From Xenopus tropicalis (lineage: Eukaryota; Chordata; Amphibia; Anura; Pipidae): DNA of 64,000 nt. The position numbers and the translations under genes are program-made. The notes below the pieces were generated by a model. It had not been told where the DNA came from, did no database searches, and worked only from the letters and a program-made list of their open reading frames with translations. Positions 23,247 through 50,842 of the stretch are shown here, in pieces (position 1 is the first letter of the stretch; each line of letters starts with the position of its first letter). The stretch lies in the NCBI RefSeq assembly GCF_000004195.4, contig NC_030685.2, forward strand, positions 58,652,048-58,716,047, given 5' to 3'.

Positions 23247-23668
23247 AGGGGCAGATTTATTAACTCTTGGCTTTTTTTTCGTGAATCATGAATTTAGCTT
23301 ATTACACTAAAACAAAAAATTTAAGTCAAAAACTTAAATACAAAACGTAAGCATCTAAAAGCTGGCGAGTCATGTAGAAGTCAATGGGAGCTGTCATTAC
23401 CAAATTGTAAAATCCTTATTGAATTTAAGTTTTTTTGAATTTTTTTTCATTTAAAATTGCAAAATAATTCTTCCCAAAATGAGGATTTCAAGGATTTCAT
23501 ATTCATTCCACATTTTTATTTGTTTGTGCTTTTTATTTAAATAATGGTGAACTCTAACTTTCACAGTTTAATAGTTACACCTCAAAAAATCCCATAGAAA
23601 TACATAGAAAGTGGGTGAATATTTCTTTGGTGAGCTCTAACCTCAATTTTTAATAAATCTGCCCCTTA
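23245..23668. repeat. MITE with 'TAAGGGGCAGATTTATTAA' inverted ends
   Basis: Left 'taaggggcagatttattaa' and right 'ttaataaatctgcccctta' are near-perfect inverted repeats of about 19 bp enclosing non-coding AT-rich DNA. It abuts the preceding MITE directly. Confidence 0.8.
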
Positions 23669-24314
23669 TAGCCTGCATATTTCTCTCTCTTTCATACTTT
23701 CTGCATCTCTACCCATTATGACTTTTGTTTTCTCCACAACCATAACAGTTCCTGTATTAAAGTATGGCATCTTTTATCTGGAAATCCATCATCCAGAAAA
23801 CTCCAAACAGCATTGCAATTTCACATAAAGAAACAACTCTTCAATTTCTATGGATTTGCATTTTCTTTGCAATAATTATACATTTTTACTCTTTAATTCT
23901 TTATTAAAAATGTTGTTCCTGGAAAACACCAGGTCCCAAGCATTCCAGCTTACTGTATATATCCACACACAACACCTGACATACATGTAGATGAGTAGGC
24001 TGACAAGCAGAGGCATTTGTGGGGCTGCAGCCCTGATGCCACCCCCAACCCACCCACTCTATTTCTACCTCTTCTATGTCTAAGCGGGTCCTGGGGAAGG
24101 GGGAGAGAGTGCAATAGAGCTCTCTGCACTAAAAGAGATGAATTTCCATTTCCAACGTTACCAGAGAAGGCTTTTTGCCTCACGGCAGGACCCACACTGC
24201 TAACAACCACCATAAAAACATTAAAAAAAAAAAAATCATAAGATTCTATCTGAATTCACTGGCATGCAGTTTCCTTTGGGAGTTTTATAGTGCTTGTTTA
24301 GGTGGTTTGATATT

Positions 24315-24345
<31 letters not shown>

Positions 24346-26802
24346 GCACTTTCACTATAGTATTTTTGCACAGTCAACTGTTTGTGTGCTGGGACATCCA
24401 AAAATATCTGTTCCTGTTTTCCCTCTCTCTGTAGCCTTTGGCGCTGATCACTGTTATCTGAAAGCACCATAAAAAACATCCTGGTTAGTAAGCTGATTAT
24501 CTGGATACGATGATTTAGAAAAAGGAAAAGCACATTTACTATTTCTTCTTTGCCTGTAAACTCCTAACTTTTTGAACTGCACTGATCTCAAGGCTCCACC
24601 TAGTGGATAATTGACTTCATGTAGAATAGTTACAAACTTATAAACCCACTGTAATAAAGCTAAATTATAAGCACTTTGTTACATTTGTGTTTGGACTGGC
24701 TTAAATTAAAAAAGGGTCATTTACATATCCCTAAGGCACAAGTGCTAGAGAAGCAACGAGCGCAAAAGCGAGCCCCTCAGTGCGTACTTAGCGAAAGTGT
24801 GTTCTTGTGCCTGGTGTGAGCTGCACTCTGCTCCATGTGCCACAGATGTGTAACAATGTCAGAGCTGCATTTGTGGGTGACACTGCAGGTCTCTGTGCTG
24901 CACTGTGGAGTGCAGAGACCCGCATCTATTTGTACACTGCAGAACATGGTGCAAAAAGTTAAATTAAACGGCTGATTGAACCTATTTTTGAACTTTGCAA
25001 ACTGTGTTTAGCTTTGCAAATAACCCCTTATATCTTTCAGAAGCCCAAATAGTTAGAGAGAACATGCTGCATATTTCTCTACCCAACCTTTAATCTCAGA
25101 CACAAGGTATTAATGAACATAAAAAAAAAAAATCAAAATCATAATGCACTAAAATCCTCCATGTAAGTGCTGTATATTGACCACATAACAAATCTTATTT
25201 TAGTATTAAAGGGTAAGAATGTGTGGATTTCCACCAACTGAGACATTCTATAGATATTTCCAGGTCACATTTTTTAGAATTATTCTAGAATTATCATGCA
25301 CATCAGTGCATACTACCTATGCCAGTTGCTCATATGCATTTCTTCAAAAGGAGTGTAAGATAGTTGCTTCTCTCGGTCATCACATACCATCAATAACTTT
25401 ATTTTAAGCATCCAAATTGAACATCCGTAAAAATGCACACCTCAACACTTCATGGTCTAGAAGGGTTGAGGAGCAACTCATATTTTATATGGCACCACCC
25501 CACGCACAGTTGCGTGAATGTTTGTTTTTGGCCCAATGTGTCCATTCGCTACAGTTTTGTCAACATTGTCAATTTTTTCATCACCAAAATGAATATGTTT
25601 ACTAAAGTGCAATGTTGTTTTGTCTTGCGACAGCGGGCGTTGTTGCCACTAGCGTAAGTGCTTACATTACTGTTCATTCTTGAGAGTTTTCTGGTTGGAA
25701 TTTAACTCAGCTTTTGCTATAAATCTTAATGATTTATGGCCAAAGACAATGCAGACTTATAGTTTATATTAACCATCAATCAGTCAGTCTTTATTGTGGC
25801 CAATAATAATTGGTCTGTGTTTCTATTTAGTGTGAGCGTGATCATAGGGAAAAACATGTGCTTACAACTCTACAGTTACAGAAACGATTGCACCTGAACC
25901 CGTCTACAGCAGTTTTTTTTTTGGCGTAAGTGATTGCGACAGGTTAGTAAATCTAAACAGAAATAAGGCAGGAAGGGGAGTCTTGCTCTCTACGGCCGCC
26001 TCCTAGTCTTTGGATGAACTTGCCTTTGCTACTTAGAAGGTGGGTAGAACACCGCCCGCAAAAGCTCATTAATACGAGACAACTGGCATAACGAAAATGC
26101 CCCGATTGAAGCATGCCTGGCCCCTCATAGACTAAAGACATCGGGCCCGCTATTATATGGCACCAAGCAAAGATTCTGTATCTGCGAGGTAAGATTATTT
26201 CTGACAGCACCACTTCATATCATATTAATAAAGATCTGTGACCCTGAACAAGCTCATCCACCACTCATTCTAATACGTCCTTCAGCTCTAAACCAAATTT
26301 TACTTGAGTTTCCTTAACAAAACCTTTACTCCATACTGATAAAGTCCCTGGATGGAATTTACTAGGGTTTCCAGATATATTTTTCCAAACCAGCCACTGT
26401 AAGTTCTAAAACCAGCCCAAAACTAGGCAAAAGCCACTTTCTAAAAAATAAAAATAAAATTATAAATAGAAAAAATATGTCTTTTTAAAGAGTATAATCA
26501 CTACCCAAGCCCTGTGCCCCCTCTCTAGTTACTGTGATGACTAATGTTTCCCTGCCCTCTGTGCCCAGTCCATGCAGGTGTAGGGAACTGGTAAATTGTG
26601 CCTTTTCTCACTGATAGTCCCCTAGTTATTTGGACAGCTATAAAGAGTCCTTAATGTAATGGGAAGTAAGTTCCTTTTCCTGGGTCATAGCATGACCTTT
26701 TGCAGTTCCACAGTTTGGCATAAGGTGGCACTGTGGTGTAGTATAAAAGGCTGAGCAGCCATGAGGCTGGACAGATTAGGCACCTCCTGTAATAGGTCAC
26801 AC
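23669..26802. other. Intergenic DNA with one family A copy
   Basis: A family A copy lies at 23755-23947 ('atctggaaatccatcatccagaaaactcc' to 'ccaggtcccaagcattcc'). The rest has short homopolymer and (TA)n runs. I could not identify any conserved exon. Confidence 0.45.
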
Positions 26803-27160
26803 TAAGGGGCAGATTTGTCAAAACACGAGTTTGAATCCCGAATGGGAAAGATTCGGATTGGAAGCGAAAATTTCTGAAGATCGCAAATATTAGGAAAATG
26901 CTTCCGAAAAAATCGTATTAGTCCCGATAATATTGTATTGGCGATCCGAAAGTCACGAAATTTTCGTACCGAACGATTGTAAACAGCGGCAAAATCGATC
27001 AGATTTTTTTGCGCTAAAAATACGAAAAAGTTGCGCAAGCGCCGAAAAAGTCGCGCAATCGTCGAAAAAGTTGCGCAAGGTACGAAAAAGTCGCGGAAAA
27101 TACGATTGGACTGATCGAGCGAATGGTTGGAGCGTTTGTGGATAAGTAAATGTGCCCCTA
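26803..27160. repeat. MITE related to the 17261 and 22383 elements, no minisatellite
   Basis: Ends 'taaggggcagatttgtcaa' and 'gtaaatgtgccccta' are inverted. The interior ('acgagtttgaatcccgaatg', 'tcgcaaatatt', 'gtaccgaacgattgtaaaca') matches the 17261 element but lacks the 52-bp unit, which suggests a variant from before or after the expansion. Confidence 0.65.
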
Positions 27161-27547
27161 AAGGTGGCCATACACGGGCCGACTATTGCTGCCGATATCG
27201 GTCCCTTGGACCGATTCGGCAGCTAATCGGCCTGTGTATGGGGAGAGCAGATCGGCCTGGCCGACCGATATCTGGCCTGAAATTGGCCAGATCTCGATCG
27301 GCCAGGTTAGAAAATCTGGTCGGATCGGGGACCGCATCGGCTCGTTGATGCGGTCCCCGATCCGACTGCCCCATAGCCGCCCACATAATCCGATCGTCTG
27401 GCCCCAGGGCCAAACGATCGGATTATTATTTTTTTTACCTAAATGGTCCCCGATATCGCCCACCCGTAGGTGGGGATATCGGGGGAAGATCCGCTCGCTT
27501 GGCGACATCGCCAAGCGAGCGGATCTGCTCGTGTATGGCCACCTTAA
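27159..27547. repeat. TTAA-type MITE, 'AAGGTGGCCATACACG' family
   Basis: Left 'aaaggtggccatacacgggc' pairs with right 'cgtgtatggccaccttaa'. The GC-rich interior contains several 'cgatcgg' palindromes and long false frames on both strands. A diverged sibling lies at 31032-31351. Confidence 0.8.
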
Positions 27548-28022
27548 GTGTGATAGACAGGTAGGGCTAGCTAGTGAGCAGCTTCTGGCTCCGACAAAGA
27601 ATTGCAGAGGGATTGTTATCCAGGGTATAATACTGCCCACAGTAGGGTTAACATACCTAGGGCTAGATAATTGATTGCCTAGGTTCCACTGGAATCATAT
27701 AACATGAAAGCTGGGGGTTACATTTGGCGGTTACATAAGCTTACATTTGGCGCAGCCAATGTGAGGCCTGTACCAGGTGTTGTGAGAAAGACGCTGGCAG
27801 GAAACTTCTGTTGTTCTTGGTTCCTGCATGCTGTGTTTCTGAGCCTCTGTAGAGGATAATCTGAACAAAATAAATCAGGTATTATCCTGGTACCCCAAAT
27901 TGGATAGCTTTCCGCTGTGTGCCTGGAGAAGCTTTTGGAAAGATGAACATTCAACATTACTCTATGGTGCTACTGCTTAGATTTATGCTGTTACAGGGCC
28001 ATATGCAATTCAGCCCATTGGC

Positions 28023-28305
28023 ATGGACCCCTATGGTTTTCCAGTGATATATGGCAATATGTATTCAGCTCCTGCAAATGTGACTATAGAGAGACTCAAA
28101 GCAGCAGGGATGGTTTTTACCCATATGGGCCTGGTGCATATTTCACAAAGGGAAGCAGAGATAGAGGCTAAAGAGAAAAATAATATTGCTGCAGTAAAGA
28201 TTGAAACAGTGAATGCCCCCGTGGTGCCCGCAGTGGAGGACTCCCCAATAGTGCAAGCCCCGTTTTTCCCAAGTGATGGAGCGGGTAGTGATTTACAAGT
28301 GTAAC
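28023..28305 (+). pseudogene. Gag-like open frame, truncated by an LTR insertion
   Basis: A frame of 93 codons begins at an ATG about 255 bp after the primer-binding-site candidate. It has a balanced, coding-like composition with a charged helical middle ('REAEIEAKEKNN') and a Pro/Val-rich end. Its stop codon is supplied by the inserted LTR, not by the original element. Position, leader and composition suggest the start of a gag polyprotein. I do not recognise a specific family, so this rests on context. Confidence 0.4.
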
Positions 28306-29509
28306 CCTTTCTTGGCACTTTCACTTAATTTGGGCTGTATATAGACTTAGAAACAGGAGATTTCTTTGTTCTCTTTGAAATATAGATATTGGGGACTGGG
28401 ATTTAGCGCAGTGCCTCCACCTAGTGGACACTGAGGAACACACCTCAAGGGACTTTCCACTAGGAATAATCACACACAATTTTGCAGCAATATCAAACTT
28501 TATATAACTCTTGAAATAGAATATAACACAGCTTTAGGGATAACTGAATTTCCTGTCCTGAGGAACTTGTGCAGTCTATCACTCCTGGCACAGTCTCTGT
28601 AGGTGCCCAGTCCCAACTTGGATCCGGATAGACCCCAACCCTTAAAGGAAAAAGAAAGTCAAAGTCACTTGGGGGTGGCAAAATGTTAGGCACCCCCAAG
28701 TGACTTTGACCACCTACATTTTACCCCAGGCTGGTGCCCCTGTGAGGAGGGAACAGCACCAGCCCGGGGTAGCTGCCGGCGCTTCCTTCTTCCTGATTCG
28801 CTGCGCGCGCATGCGCAGTAGAGTGAAAAGCCGAACTTAAACATTAAAGTCGGCTTTTCACTCTACTGCGCATGCGCCCACTGCTGGCATTTCAGCAACG
28901 AAAGCAGGAAGAAGGAAGCGATCCGCCCAAAGTACCGCGGGCTGGTGCTGTTTTCTCCTAACAGGGGCACCAGCCCGGGGTATGAGGTAAGCGGTTAAAG
29001 TCACTTGGGGGTGCCTAACATTTTGGCACCCCCAAGTGATTTTGCCTTTCGTTTTCCTTTAAATCAGTTCAGTCCCTTCCCCAAGAGCTCTTAAGTCCCC
29101 CCAGGTAGCACTACCTGCTCCAGAGTACCTTCCCCTATGGAAAGGTGGCTGCTCCCACGTAGCAGGCAAACGAACAATACCTGTTCTCACCAGGGGAAAC
29201 AAACAGAGATTCCACAGAGGCCTTTGTAATCACTGGCAGCCCAGCAGACTTCTCTCTTTGCAGTCTGAACTCACAACAGTTTGTACTGGCTGCTCACTCT
29301 GGATCTCTCTTTCAACTCTGGCAAAACAACAGGGGCTCCCTTTATAAACTGCTGGGCCCGCCCCTAGATTTTTGGCTCCAAACCTTAAGCACGCCTCTCC
29401 CAAACGTGCACTGGGGCATCCAGCCAATCGGGTCCTTCCCCAGTCTGTAGCTAGGCTGGATGATGTCACAGACTGAGAAACAGGGGACAGGGTTCTCTGA
29501 TCCCCTACA
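28300..29509 (-). mobile_element. Solo LTR 1, itself split by a TTAA MITE
   Basis: Ends TGTA...TACA are flanked by CAAG on both sides (28296-28299, 29510-29513), the 4-bp duplication expected of retroviral-type integration. Compared with copy 2 (29529-30318) it carries one extra 417-bp block, the MITE at 28646-29062. Read on the minus strand it shows CCAAT-like, TATA ('ctttataaag'-type) and polyadenylation-like signals in LTR order. No internal proviral sequence accompanies it, hence a solo LTR. Confidence 0.75.
28646..29062. mobile_element. piggyBac-like MITE (TTAA target) inside solo LTR 1
   Basis: TTAA stands at both borders (28642-28645 and 29059-29062), while copy 2 of the LTR has a single TTAA at the matching point: a clean empty-site comparison. 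Terminal inverted repeats run 'aaggaaaa(a/c)gaaag...cacttgggggtg' with an inner 'gccaaaatgttaggcac' repeat at each end. A perfect 28-bp hairpin (28807-28834 with 28850-28877) lies in the middle. There is no coding capacity. Confidence 0.85.
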
Positions 29510-29528
29510 CAAGTGTTAAAAGAGATTG

Positions 29529-30318
29529 TGTAACCCTTTCTTGGCACATTCACTTAATATTGGGCTGTATATACAGGAGATGTGTGTTCTCGGTGAAATA
29601 TAGATACTGGGAACTGGGAAACAGCACAGTGCCTCCACCTAGTGGACACTGAGGAGCACACCTCAAGGGGATTACCACTAGGAAATAATCACACATGGTT
29701 TGCAGTAATATCAAACTTTATATAACTTTTGAAATAGAAGGTAGAACAGCTTTAGGGATAACTGATAATCCTGTCCTGAGGAACTTGTGTAGGTTATCCA
29801 CAGCTGGCACAGTCTCTGTACTTGCCCAGCCCCAACTTGGATCCGGATAGACCCCAACCCTTAAATCATTTCAGTCCCTTCCCCAAAAGCTCTTTAGTCT
29901 CCCCAGGTAGCGCTACCTGCCCCCAGAGTACCTTCCCCGTTGAAAAGGAGGCTGCTCCCACTTAGCAGGCAAACGGGCAATACCTGTTCACTGCAGGGGA
30001 CACACACAGAGAGTTCCACAGAGGACTTTATACTCCCTGGCAGCCCAGCAGACTTTTATTCTTTCAAATCTGAACACACCACACTTTGTACTGGCTGCTC
30101 ACTCTGGATCTCTCTCTCTCTGCACTGGCAAACAACAGCAGGGGCTCCCTTTATAAATTGCTGGGCCTGCCCCTAGACTTTTGGCTCAAAAACTTAGGCA
30201 CAACTTTCCCAGACGTGCACTGGGGCATCCAGCCAATCAGATCCCTCCCCAGTCTGTGGCTAGGCTGGATGAGATCACAGACTGACAAACAGGGGACAGG
30301 GTTCTCTGATCCCCTACA
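29529..30318 (-). mobile_element. Solo LTR 2, intact, 790 bp
   Basis: TGTAACCC...CCCTACA ends, nearly colinear with copy 1. Flanks ATTG (29525-29528) and TTTG (30319-30322) match at 3 of 4 bases. On the minus strand it carries 'tgattggctgg' (CCAAT box), 'atttataaaggg' (TATA box), then 'gaataaaag' as a polyadenylation-like signal, the U3-R-U5 order. It sits only 19 bp from copy 1, so the two inserted independently into nearly the same spot or by a linked event. Confidence 0.75.
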
Positions 30319-30659
30319 TTTGTTTTTGTGGATATACAGAAACATATTTCCCTCACTCTTCCCCGAGAGTGAGGGAAAAAATTTTGCCGATACTATTTTC
30401 GTGTCCCCAGCTGAGAGGGAGGTGTTTGAAGACACTGTATCCAATATTGAATCTGCACTGGAATGTTTGGCGAAAAATCCACTTAGGCAGGCAGAAGTAG
30501 ATGAGCCCGGAAGTGTGTCTCTAAATACTGAGCCTGCGCTGCCATATTTGGCGTGAAAACTATCCTTGCAGATGGAAGAGGTAATGCCTGAAAATGTAGT
30601 CCTACATACTGAGCCTGCGTCATAGTATTTGGCGCCAGTTCAGTACTAATGTGGAAGTG

Positions 30660-32099
30660 GCAGTTGAACCTATATGCACTGACTTGTGGGTAGAGACTTC
30701 AAATCCCATGATGCCCAGTAAGCTTATCATTCACACGAGGAGAGCTGCAGCACTTGGCACTGATGTCTTTGCATCATCAACAATTCCCTGCTTGTGTCTC
30801 TCAATGCATTACTATTAAATGTCTACACTCCATTGATTACAGGGAAACTAAACACCCCCAAATCGCATTAATGTAAATTACTTTGCTATCTTTTGAGCAC
30901 TTTACATTCATTTTTTTAATCCTCTTTAGCATTCGGTTTTGCACTGCTGATGTCATTATTTGTAACAGCAGCACCCCCTGCTGTGCTGCATGGGCCAAAG
31001 AGGGTAAATGGGACTTGAAGCTTTTATACTGTAAAGGTAGTGTCATACACGATAAGATCTGAGCAGATCTTCTCCTGATATCCCCACTTATGAGAGGGGA
31101 ACATCAGGCTAATTCAGTCGTTTGGTCCAGGGGCCAAGCGATCAAATTAGAACGGTGGGTATAGGCGGGGACCACATCAACAAGCCAATGCGGTCCCGAT
31201 CAATGAAACCTGCCCGATCGAGATCTGCCGATTTCAGGCCAGATGTTGGTCAGACAGGCCCGACGTTCCCATACACGAGCAGATACGCTGCCAATTCAGT
31301 CTAAAGGACCAATATCAGCAGCTAGAGTTGACCCGTGTATGGTCACCTTAAGGCCTGATTGTATTGCAAGAGCTGGCAGCCTTCAGGAGGGACAATAGAT
31401 AGCAGGTATAGACAGAAAGGCAGAGTTGGTACTGGGTTTGGGCAGGACAGTCCTTACTCTTCCATGTGGTACAGGCAAGACTGGCACAAGTTACAGGCTA
31501 TAGATCAAGTGTCTCACAACAGGAATCCAGGAACAAGGCAGGCAGAGGGCTCAAGATCAGGGTCAGGTGCAACTACAATGTGGGAATTGCACTGGTGGCA
31601 GGAGGGGATTAAATAACAAATGTTTGTGCCAAACACAACACCCTTGCCATGCCGGCCTCATACCCATGTGACTGGGCGCTGATGTATTCCAGGTGCCTCC
31701 TGGCGTGGGGGTTACAGTGTCAGCAGAGACGCCAGCACCTGTGCCCCAGGCTCCCTCACATCCCCTCAGGTCCCTTGCTCCTTATCAGGGTGTTAGATTT
31801 ATGTGCAGATACATTAACCCTATAATGGCCCAATAAGGGGTGCTTAGCTGTACAGTGCAGCGTTGGGTACCAGTGAATATCCCTGCAGGCACTTCCCCCC
31901 TATAATACACACAAAAAGAACACCCCCATTTGTGACCCTGTGTCAATATGGTTTACACCTTTTCTAGAAAAAAAATCTGCCTTTTGTATATAATTTCCTT
32001 TTACATCAAGCATCAAGTGTAATTTTCGCTGGCCAGGTGGCAACCCTACGTTGTCTGACTGAATCAGGGAGTCCCTTATACGCGCCTATTTATTTAATT
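30660..32099. other. Intergenic DNA upstream of ATIC
   Basis: Contains the MITE at 31032-31351 and otherwise no recognised gene or element. Confidence 0.45.
31032..31351. repeat. Diverged copy of the 'AAGGTGGCCATACACG' MITE
   Basis: 'gtaaaggtagtgtcatacacg' and 'cgtgtatggtcaccttaa' are inverted ends. The GC-rich middle matches the element at 27159-27547 with many substitutions. Confidence 0.65.
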
Positions 32100-32348
32100 T
32101 CCTCATCATTACGCAGTAACATTTAGTTCCTCGCCACGCCCCCGCCCACGCCCCCGCCCCTTTCTCAAATCCCATCACACGCCTGTCACTTAGCCCCGCC
32201 CACTCGAGGAAACGTCCCGCTACTTGTTACCTGCCAAGTCCAAAATTATCGTCGGAGCCCCGCCCATCCTGTGTCTGGCCACGCCTTCTCAAAACCAGCA
32301 GGCCTCGGGGATCTGCCCCACGTGTAGCTGCTAGCGACCAGCGCAGAG
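32100..32348 (+). promoter_or_regulatory. ATIC promoter: GC boxes and a CACGTG E-box, no TATA
   Basis: Upstream of the ATIC start the DNA turns GC- and CpG-rich, with repeated 'cgcccccgccc' and 'ccccgcccac' boxes (Sp1-type) between 32130 and 32265. A perfect CACGTG E-box lies at 32319-32324, only 25 bp before the ATG. No TATA box is evident, as is usual for housekeeping genes. Purine synthesis genes are known MYC targets, so the E-box is a plausible site. The transcription start cannot be fixed from sequence. Confidence 0.7.
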
Positions 32349-48248
<15,900 letters not shown>

Positions 48249-48330
48249 CATTCCTGCTGTCGTTCATGTTGTGCTCATGCAGTAAAATATGGATGGTTCC
48301 TATTAAAAGCTTTTGCACATCCATCTGTGT
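48249..48330 (+). terminator. atic: ATIC 3' UTR and poly(A) signal
   Basis: An ATTAAA signal lies at 48302-48307, only 54 nt after the TGA. A short GT-rich tract follows ('ctgtgtttctctggtgtc', 48325-48342), so cleavage is expected near 48320-48330. The 3' UTR is therefore unusually short, about 75 nt. Confidence 0.75.
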
Positions 48331-49335
48331 TTCTCTGGTGTCTTGATTCCTTAACATTTGTGTATAGTATTATTATTATTAGTTCTGCTGATCCATCAGC
48401 AGTTAATCATTTGCAAGATGGGGGTTCTGGCAGCAGTAGTTTACTCAAGGCAAAGGCAACCTCAGGGATTCTATCACATGGCACATTAACATGTATAAAG
48501 TAATCTCCCAGCGTGCCACAGCCCTTAAGGGAAAACCAAAATCCAAACACTTGTGCCCAATCGGATTTAAATGTTGAAAAAGGACGACAAGCAATCCGGA
48601 CTCAAAGGGATCTGTTAAAACTTGAACTTTATTCCAACATGTTTAAAAACAAGTGCCTGACGCGTTTCGTGCGTATGGGGCACTTAATCAATCGGATTTA
48701 GCCACTTCCAGTAAGGAGCTAGATAGACTATGCAGTTTGGAAGCTTTTGGCTGCTGGCACAGCACACAACAATATCCTATATAGACTGTAGTATTATATT
48801 GGAGGGGGGGGATTCAGAACAGTGAAGTTAAATGATGCCAGAATATCATTAAATGACAAATTAAAAACTGCAGTCTGTCATAAATTTTGGTCAAAATTTG
48901 TATGGATACTAAAGTGACATTCTGGAAAAAAACCACAAACACAAAAATGGACTTTTGTGAATGTGATATTCTTTTAACTTCAGTTTCAATTTATGCCACA
49001 TGGAAATTTGTTGTACAAGAAGTTTAACTGTGATTGTATTGGTTAATTGCCTTCTCCTCTCACAATCAGTTTAGAGAACCTAAACAGTTTGAAATAGAGT
49101 ACTTTTAATGTCACATGTAAGGTACAATTAGACTACACATGCAATTATGTTTTGAGCTTCTGTACCAGCCCAAGGCAACCACAGCCCTTTATCAGTGAAG
49201 ATCTGTGTCTCAAAGATGCCCCCAGTACAGCAGCTCAGAAACTAGTACTTTCTGCATCAGAATGTATCATCAGCTTCTAGAACAGCCAAAACTTCTTTTT
49301 CTGCTCAATATCCCACAATTCCTTAGTTTAGATTT

Positions 49336-49705
49336 AAAGGGAACCTGTCATCCATAAAAAGCTGTATAATAAAAATCCATTAAAAATTAAACCCATATTT
49401 TTTAAATTAAATCATCCCATACCTGTTATAAATTTAAACATCTGAGCTGTCAATCATATACTGCCTGCTCCGCCTCCTCTATGCCTGAGGCACTTCATAG
49501 ATATTGCCTAGATGGCAAATGCATAAGATTTTGGGGTGGTACTAAGCTTGCCTTAATAAGTGTTCACTTATTGCTGTGACTAAATACCAAGACTAAAGGG
49601 AATAAAAATGAAATAATTGATGAAGTGTAAGTAAAGGTTATGTTGCTTAACGGACATGACAGAAAAGGATTTGGAATTATTTCTTAGGGCGAGAGGTCCT
49701 TTTTA
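49336..49705. repeat. TTAA-type MITE, 'AAAGGGAACCTGTCATCC' family
   Basis: Left 'tttaaagggaacctgtcatcc' with a diverged right end 'gagaggtcctttttaaag'. Shares internal blocks ('aagctgtataataaaa', 'gagctgtcaatcatatactgcctg') with the copy at 19279-19797, which lies in the other orientation. Confidence 0.7.
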
Positions 49706-50570
49706 AAGCAGATGTGAGCGTCCCAGCACAATCCAAGATACTAAGCAAAGATCCTGTGGACAAATTTGAAAGCCTAGATTTTGTTATAGGGCTGCTGAAC
49801 CTCTCTGGGCTGGTATAGTAAGATCAGTATATAAAATACAGTATTTCTAGCCATCTTTGTTATACAGTATGTTAATTCTACATTAAAAATGAACCAGGGG
49901 AAAAAGTGCCAGTTTGTCAGCAGTTATTTTTATTTGGCTGTTTTATAAGGATGGTATGCCATGTACTGCAACATCTATTCAATAAATATCAGGGCAGCAT
50001 TTGTTTATATTCCGGCTAACCCAAGTTGTCCCTGGCAGAAGCAGGATATTGAGAAGTGTATGGTATTGCCGATTTTTGGCCACAGTCATTTTGCCTGCAT
50101 AACTAAGATTTAAACTGTTTATACAAGAACTATTCATAAGCAGCATGGCTTTTCTTAAACACACAACTCCAAATATCACTGTGCACAATTCCCGTGTTGG
50201 CTGGCTTTGTGTAAAGGCAGCTGCTATTGGATTCAGGAAGTAGAGATGTACTTTGTCAAGTGATGAATCATGCTCCAGCATCTAGCATGATGGGCAAGCC
50301 TGGGTTTGATGGATGCAGAACACATTCGAGAAATCTGTGCTTCCTGCTCTGTGACTAAACTTTGGAGAAGCCTGCACAGAGCCCCGACATCAACCTACCT
50401 GAACACACAACCTCACCCATATTCTTCAGCAGGAACATATTTACCATATAGGCACCTGCGGACATGGCCTATTTCAGCAGCTTTAGGGGTGGCTGTTAGG
50501 TGCCTATATGATAAAGAAGCAGGGGATACTTCCTGGCCGAATCCAGTGGCAGAGCTGGATGGGGCTAGAG

Positions 50571-50842
50571 CAGGGGTCCAACCTTTTTTTACTTGTGAGC
50601 AACAATATAAAAAAAAAGTTGGGGAGCAACTGCAAGGGCTGCGATAGGTTATTTGATAGCCAATGTGGAGCAGCACACTACAGGAGGCTCTGTCTGGCAG
50701 TACACATGGTTTTATTCCTCCAAAATGTGCCTCCAAGCCAGGAATTAAAAAAATAAGCATCTGCTTTGAGGCCCCTGGGAGCAATATTCAAGGGGTTTGG
50801 CGAGTAACACGTTGCTCCTGAGCCACTGGTTGGGGATCACTG
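50571..50842 (-). mobile_element. hAT-like MITE with perfect 8-bp target duplication
   Basis: GGCTAGAG flanks both sides (50563-50570, 50843-50850). The ends are 'caggggtccaacc' and 'ggttggggatcactg', inverted repeats with the CAG terminus of hAT elements. There is no coding capacity. The copy in ATIC intron 10 (41970) belongs to the same family. Confidence 0.85.

Larger units (their letters stand above)
27730..30660 (+). mobile_element. Retrovirus-like leader and gag-like fragment with nested insertions
   Basis: A TACA (27742-27745) is followed after 2 bp by 'tggcgcagccaatgtgaggc' (27748-27767), which looks like a degenerate tRNA-Lys-type primer-binding site. The leader runs to an ATG at 28023. 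The open frame is cut by two LTR insertions (28300-29509 and 29529-30318) and resumes on the far side, as shown by the flanking target duplication and continuing coding-like sequence to about 30555. A short duplicated block ('ctgagcctgcg...tatttggcg') follows. The 5' LTR, pol and env are not recognised. It is a dead, partial copy. Which retroelement group it belongs to is not clear from the sequence. Confidence 0.5.

Noticed and set aside
27158..27674. Two opposite frames of about 160 codons
   Set aside because: Both lie mainly in the GC-rich palindromic MITE at 27159-27547 and mirror each other; no family resemblance.
29230..30556. Frames of 78-156 codons across the LTRs
   Set aside because: They read through LTR regulatory sequence; only the part after 30320 belongs to the underlying gag-like fragment.
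1..32100. Search for an ABCA12-like or other host gene upstream of ATIC
   Set aside because: No conserved exon with matching splice phases was recognised; the region is fully compatible with repeat-rich intergenic DNA.
50306..50784. Overlapping frames of 82-123 codons between ATIC and FN1
   Set aside because: They overlap the hAT-like MITE at 50571-50842 and have no conserved content or splice context.
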